A stretch of 7,900 nt of DNA, taken from assembly GCA_945613785.1 (NCBI GenBank), contig CALZAJ010000069.1:1-7900 (forward strand). Direction: 5' to 3'. This document shows positions 4,712 to 7,900 of this stretch, in pieces. A program made the position numbers and the translations under genes. Origin of the DNA: an uncultured Verrucomicrobiota bacterium. Lineage in GTDB: Bacteria; Verrucomicrobiota; Kiritimatiellia; RFP12; UBA1067. The notes beneath the pieces were generated by a model, which saw only the letters and a program-made list of their open reading frames with translations, did not search any database and was not told where the DNA came from. Within the stretch, counting starts at the first letter, position 1. Each line of letters opens with the position of its first letter.

Positions 4712-7273
4712 TCAACCTCTCTTCCTGAGAAATCCACGGAACAGTCCGAACAACACCACGAGGGCCGGCATCAGCGCGATGTTGATGCCCTTCAAGCGGG
4801 CACCGAGCGAATCGATGTCGGCCGTGAGTTCCTTACGGACGCCCTTCAGCTCCCGACGCGTCTCGGCCTGGGCCTTGCGGAACTTCACGATCTCCTGCTG
4901 CTGCTCCCGCGACAAGAGCATGCGTTCGCTGCCGCTCTTCTGGCTCTGGAGCTCGCTGATGCGACGCTGGGCCTCGGCCAGGCGGGACTGGAGTTCCGCC
5001 TCCTTCTTCTGCCACTTCGCCATCGCCTCCGCCTCAAGACGGTCGACGACGGTGAACGGACGGTTGGAGGCGCCGCGCGTGCGGACGCCGATTAGCTCCG
5101 CACGACCCGCGAACTGCTCGATCACATTCGAGAAGAGCGCGAGGTTATCGTTCATCGGCTGCGCCATATTGCCGAACGGCGTGCGGAGCAGACGGACGCA
5201 GAAGTCGTCCGCCAGGAAGTCGGAGTCGGCAAACAGCATCACCGCGCTCTTGCCCGAGGCGACGGCGTTCGAAACGTCATTGGTGCCGTCCGGACCCTTC
5301 GGGAAGGCCGTCTTGAACGTGCCCGACAGACGCGCCGCGACCACACGGGCCTTGCCGTCCGGCTTGGCACTGCGCGAACCGCCGCCCATCATCATCCCCA
5401 TCGCGTCCGTCTCCGCAGAGTGCTCGGACGACGTCGTGATCACCGGCGTGAAGACAAGGTCGGAATCCTTGCCGTCGAACGCAAACGCACCCGCGAACGG
5501 GAACATCACCTGCGTGAGGCGCGAGACGAGAAGATCGGACTTCTCCATGTTGTCCGCCCCGAGCGTCAGGAAGGCCGGTTCGTCATTGACCATGCCCTGT
5601 CCGTTGTTGAGCTTCGTCGCCGCCGCCAGGTCACAAGTGATCTGCTTGGGATCGAACGTCACGCCCCAGGCCTCGAACAACTTGCCCAGCGTCGAGGGCT
5701 CGTTGCCGCCACCCATCATCATCTGATTCTGCGGCTGGGACAAGAGCGTCTTGAGACTCATCGGATCGACACAGGCGATCAGCTTCCCGCCGCGGCAGAC
5801 GAACTGGTCGATCGCGTACAGCGTCTTGTCCGTCAGGTTCTTCGCATGCAGGACGACGAGCGTCTTGACCGCGGGATCGATCTCTTCCACCGTTGGGGAG
5901 ACCTCGCGGACGTCATAGTCCTTCGCAAGTTCGCCAAACGCGGCCCAGCCCTGCGGAGGACGACGCATCTGCATCATCCGCGGATCGGCCTTGGCCAGGA
6001 CGCCTTCGACCGACGTCATCACGCCGACCACCGGACGCTCCGGCCACGCGACGCGCGTCACCAGACGGGTGATGTCGTACTCGAGCGTCGCCTCGGTCCG
6101 CGGCGTCAGCGTGCCCAGGGTCTCCTCCTTGCCTCCGCACACGGCGACCAGGCCGAAGTAAATCGGCGACCCGAAAGGATTCACGCTCTGCGGTTCGACG
6201 CCGTAACGCTGCGCCCATTCCTCGGCATCAGAGTCCGGCTTGGGATCGAACTTCTCGATCGCCAGCGCTCCGCCCGCGGCACGGTCGTATTCCTCCAGGA
6301 GGTTCTCGACCTGCGTCGCATAGGTCTTGAGCGCCATCGGCATCTCGGCCGCGCTCGAGCTCACGAAGTACTTGAGCGTCACATCCTTGTCAAGCTGGCC
6401 GAGGACCGCGCGGGATCCCTCCGAAAGCGTATAGAGACGCTCGGCCGTAAGGTCCGCACGGAGCGGCAGCTTCGCCAGCACGACGTCTGCCGCCACCGCG
6501 ATGACCGCGACGAGGACGAGTCCGATCGCACCCTTCGACGCCCCGCGGCGTCCGTCCGTCACCGTCTTCGCGGCCGCGAGGAAGAACACGATGACGCCGA
6601 GATAGTAACCGACGTCCGCCAGGTCCACGACGCCGCGGCGCAACGCCTCGAAGTGCGTCAGCAGCGAGCAGCCGGCGAGTCCGTCCACCAGCCCCATCGG
6701 CACGCCCCAGGCGGCGATGGCCCCCGTCACGGGATCGAACCCGATGATCAGGAGGAGGAAGACCATCACAAGCGAGATCACGAAGCCCACCACGCTCGAG
6801 CGCGAGAGGGAGGACGCGAAGACGCCGATCGCAGAGGCCGCGCCCGCGAGAAGCAGCGAACCGAGATAGCCGCACACGACCGTACCCCAGTCAGGCGAGC
6901 CAAGGTAACCGGCCGTCAGCGCGACGGGGAAGGTCAGCGCCAGCGCGATGCCGATGAACGCCCAGGCCGCGAGGAACTTGCCGGCCAGGGCCTCCCAGAC
7001 GGTCAGCGGCAGCGTGAGGAGCTGCTCGATCGTGCCATTGCGACGTTCATCCGCCCAGGTGCCCATCGTTGCCGCGGGAATGAGCAGCAGATAGACCCAG
7101 GGGTGCCAGAAGAAGAACGCCGTGAGGTCCGCCTGACGCGCCTCGTAGAAGCGGGCGACGCCGAACGTCAGGAAGCCGACCAGCGCCAGGAAGGCGGTCA
7201 GGAAGACATAGGCGACGGGCGAATCGAAGTAGGACTTGAACTCGCGCTTGAAAACAGTCAGTGCGTTTCTCAT
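4712..7273 (-). CDS. Fused ABC-2 permease (GldF-like) and GldG-like subunit
   Basis: One 853-residue frame joins two proteins that are separate in Flavobacterium gliding systems. Residues 1-240 are an ABC-2 type permease with about six membrane helices and the family segment TWADERRNGTIEQLLTLPLT (72-91). A linker helix (about 249-267) leads to the typical GldG entry RADLTAERLYTLSEGSR (272-288). The large GldG/ABC_transp_aux domain that follows (about 290-735) should be extracytoplasmic. The C-terminus has a charged coiled coil (about 743-825) and a final helix (831-847) before RKRG. Two Met/Gly loops (MMMGGG at 518-523 and 628-633) stand out. The start has a strong GGAGGG site 8 nt upstream and overlaps the ATPase stop by 4 nt. 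With that ATPase it should form an exporter or extractor of unknown substrate. Homologues occur in non-gliding bacteria, so motility should not be assumed. Confidence 0.9.
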   Translation of the reverse strand: MRNALTVFKREFKSYFDSPVAYVFLTAFLALVGFLTFGVARFYEARQADLTAFFFWHPWVYLLLIPAATMGTWADERRNGTIEQLLTLPLTVWEALAGKFLAAWAFIGIALALTFPVALTAGYLGSPDWGTVVCGYLGSLLLAGAASAIGVFASSLSRSSVVGFVISLVMVFLLLIIGFDPVTGAIAAWGVPMGLVDGLAGCSLLTHFEALRRGVVDLADVGYYLGVIVFFLAAAKTVTDGRRGASKGAIGLVLVAVIAVAADVVLAKLPLRADLTAERLYTLSEGSRAVLGQLDKDVTLKYFVSSSAAEMPMALKTYATQVENLLEEYDRAAGGALAIEKFDPKPDSDAEEWAQRYGVEPQSVNPFGSPIYFGLVAVCGGKEETLGTLTPRTEATLEYDITRLVTRVAWPERPVVGVMTSVEGVLAKADPRMMQMRRPPQGWAAFGELAKDYDVREVSPTVEEIDPAVKTLVVLHAKNLTDKTLYAIDQFVCRGGKLIACVDPMSLKTLLSQPQNQMMMGGGNEPSTLGKLFEAWGVTFDPKQITCDLAAATKLNNGQGMVNDEPAFLTLGADNMEKSDLLVSRLTQVMFPFAGAFAFDGKDSDLVFTPVITTSSEHSAETDAMGMMMGGGSRSAKPDGKARVVAARLSGTFKTAFPKGPDGTNDVSNAVASGKSAVMLFADSDFLADDFCVRLLRTPFGNMAQPMNDNLALFSNVIEQFAGRAELIGVRTRGASNRPFTVVDRLEAEAMAKWQKKEAELQSRLAEAQRRISELQSQKSGSERMLLSREQQQEIVKFRKAQAETRRELKGVRKELTADIDSLGARLKGINIALMPALVVLFGLFRGFLRKRG
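4716..4722 (-). promoter_or_regulatory. Ribosome binding site of the DUF4340 gene
   Basis: AGAGAGG lies 7 nt before the ATG at 4708 and inside the last codons of the upstream GldFG gene. It supports the chosen start and tight coupling. Confidence 0.6.
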
Positions 7274-7900
7274 TTCGCGGACCCTCCGTTCGTGAGATTC
7301 CTGAAGACGACATCGAGCTTGCCGCTCGGATCCTTCGCCTTGAGCTCGGCGGGCGTGCCGTCCGCCTTGAGTTCGCCATCGGCGATGACGATTGCGCGCG
7401 TGCAGACCGCGTCGACTTCCTCGAGGATGTGCGTCGAGATGACAATGGCCTTCTCCGCGGACATCTCCTTGATCATCTCACGGACCGTGAACTTCTGATT
7501 CGGGTCCAGGCCGTCCGTCGGCTCGTCCATGATCAGCACCTGGGGATCGTGAATGATCGCCTGCGCGAAACAGGTGCGCTGACGGTAACCCTTCGACAGC
7601 GTCTCAATCGTCTTCTTTGCGACGGGACGGAGACGCGCCTTCTCGATCACGGCCTCGACCTTCTCCTTCGCAAGCTTGCCGTGAAAACCGCGGATCTCGG
7701 CAATGAACTTCAGGTAGTCTTCGACAACCATCGCCCGATAGCTCGGAGCCGACTCGGGCAGATAGCCGATGGCGGCCTTCGCCGCGACGGGATCGGTGGT
7801 GATGTCGTGTCCGCAGATCACCGCCGTACCGCTCGTCGGCGGCAGGAAGCCCGTGATCATGCGCATGGTCGTCGACTTGCCGGCGCCGTTCGGACCGAGG
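7270..7900 (-). CDS. ABC transporter ATP-binding protein, GldA-like (5' end outside window)
   Basis: This is the cytoplasmic ATPase that should power the adjacent fused permease. The N-terminus lies beyond base 7900; the visible frame begins just before the Walker A motif GPNGAGKST (7896-7870). Next come GYLPESAP at the Q-loop position (P-E in place of Q, as is usual in GldA-type subunits), the signature LSKGYRQR (7599-7576), Walker B VLIMDEPTDGLDP (7539-7501) and the H-loop STHILEEVD. The short C-terminal part ends NLTNGGSAK. All catalytic motifs seen are intact. Sequence style places it with the GldA/NatA-like class of ABC-2 exporters. The methionine at 7866, downstream of Walker A, is internal and not the start. 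The stop overlaps the GldFG start by 4 nt, so the two subunits are translationally coupled. Confidence 0.93.
   Translation of the reverse strand, partial: LGPNGAGKSTTMRMITGFLPPTSGTAVICGHDITTDPVAAKAAIGYLPESAPSYRAMVVEDYLKFIAEIRGFHGKLAKEKVEAVIEKARLRPVAKKTIETLSKGYRQRTCFAQAIIHDPQVLIMDEPTDGLDPNQKFTVREMIKEMSAEKAIVISTHILEEVDAVCTRAIVIADGELKADGTPAELKAKDPSGKLDVVFRNLTNGGSAK
7282..7287 (-). promoter_or_regulatory. Strong ribosome binding site of the GldFG fusion gene
   Basis: GGAGGG lies 8 nt before the ATG at 7273, within the end of the ATPase gene. It confirms the ATG in the ATGA overlap as the start. Confidence 0.7.

Noticed and set aside
5420..7498. Long plus-strand open frame (692 codons) opposite the GldFG and ATPase genes
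   Set aside because: It is antisense to a well-supported gene. Its product is an Arg/His/Asp/Glu-rich string without domain motifs or membrane pattern, as expected from GC-rich codon bias on the opposite strand.
1..7900. Search for CRISPR arrays, tRNA or rRNA genes and toxin-antitoxin or defence genes
   Set aside because: No regularly spaced repeats, no tRNA-like cloverleaf or rRNA stretch, and no defence-type domains were seen. All coding space is taken by the six genes listed.

Overview
The window is a GC-rich stretch of bacterial chromosome in which every credible gene lies on the minus strand, so the genes read from high to low coordinates. The gene set is a GldA/GldFG/DUF4340 export-type ABC module, RNase III, a signal-peptide-bearing outer-membrane porin with a coiled-coil stalk, and a bacterial NSS transporter. 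It implies a Gram-negative cell plan and would fit the Verrucomicrobiota/Kiritimatiellota/Lentisphaerota group. That placement is inferred from gene style and context only; no rRNA or marker-gene comparison was possible.

Transcription unit 1 (7900 down to 3258): an ABC ATPase cut by the window edge, a fused permease-GldG membrane protein, a DUF4340 membrane-anchored protein and ribonuclease III (rnc). The junctions are a 4-nt ATGA overlap, a 3-nt gap and another 4-nt ATGA overlap, so the four genes look like one translationally coupled operon. The first three should form one envelope transporter of unknown substrate. RNase III is an unexpected passenger. A consensus extended -10 element inside the end of the DUF4340 gene could also give rnc its own, almost leaderless, transcript.

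Intergenic 3118-3257: 140 bp holding three small stem-loops just past rnc, then a good sigma70-type promoter and a Shine-Dalgarno site for the next unit.

Transcription unit 2 (3117 down to 190): an outer-membrane porin resembling the DcaP type, followed after 27 nt by a sodium-coupled NSS-family transporter. Together they suggest a two-membrane route for a small solute, probably an amino acid or related amine.

Region 1-189: no credible gene. It is packed with G and C runs, inverted repeats and short hairpins and looks like a REP-like or other mobile-element-derived intergenic repeat. I found no clearly new defence or mobile system. The points most worth checking are the GldF-GldG fusion, the rnc placement and promoter, the structured repeat at 1-189, and the calcium-loop-like insert in the porin.
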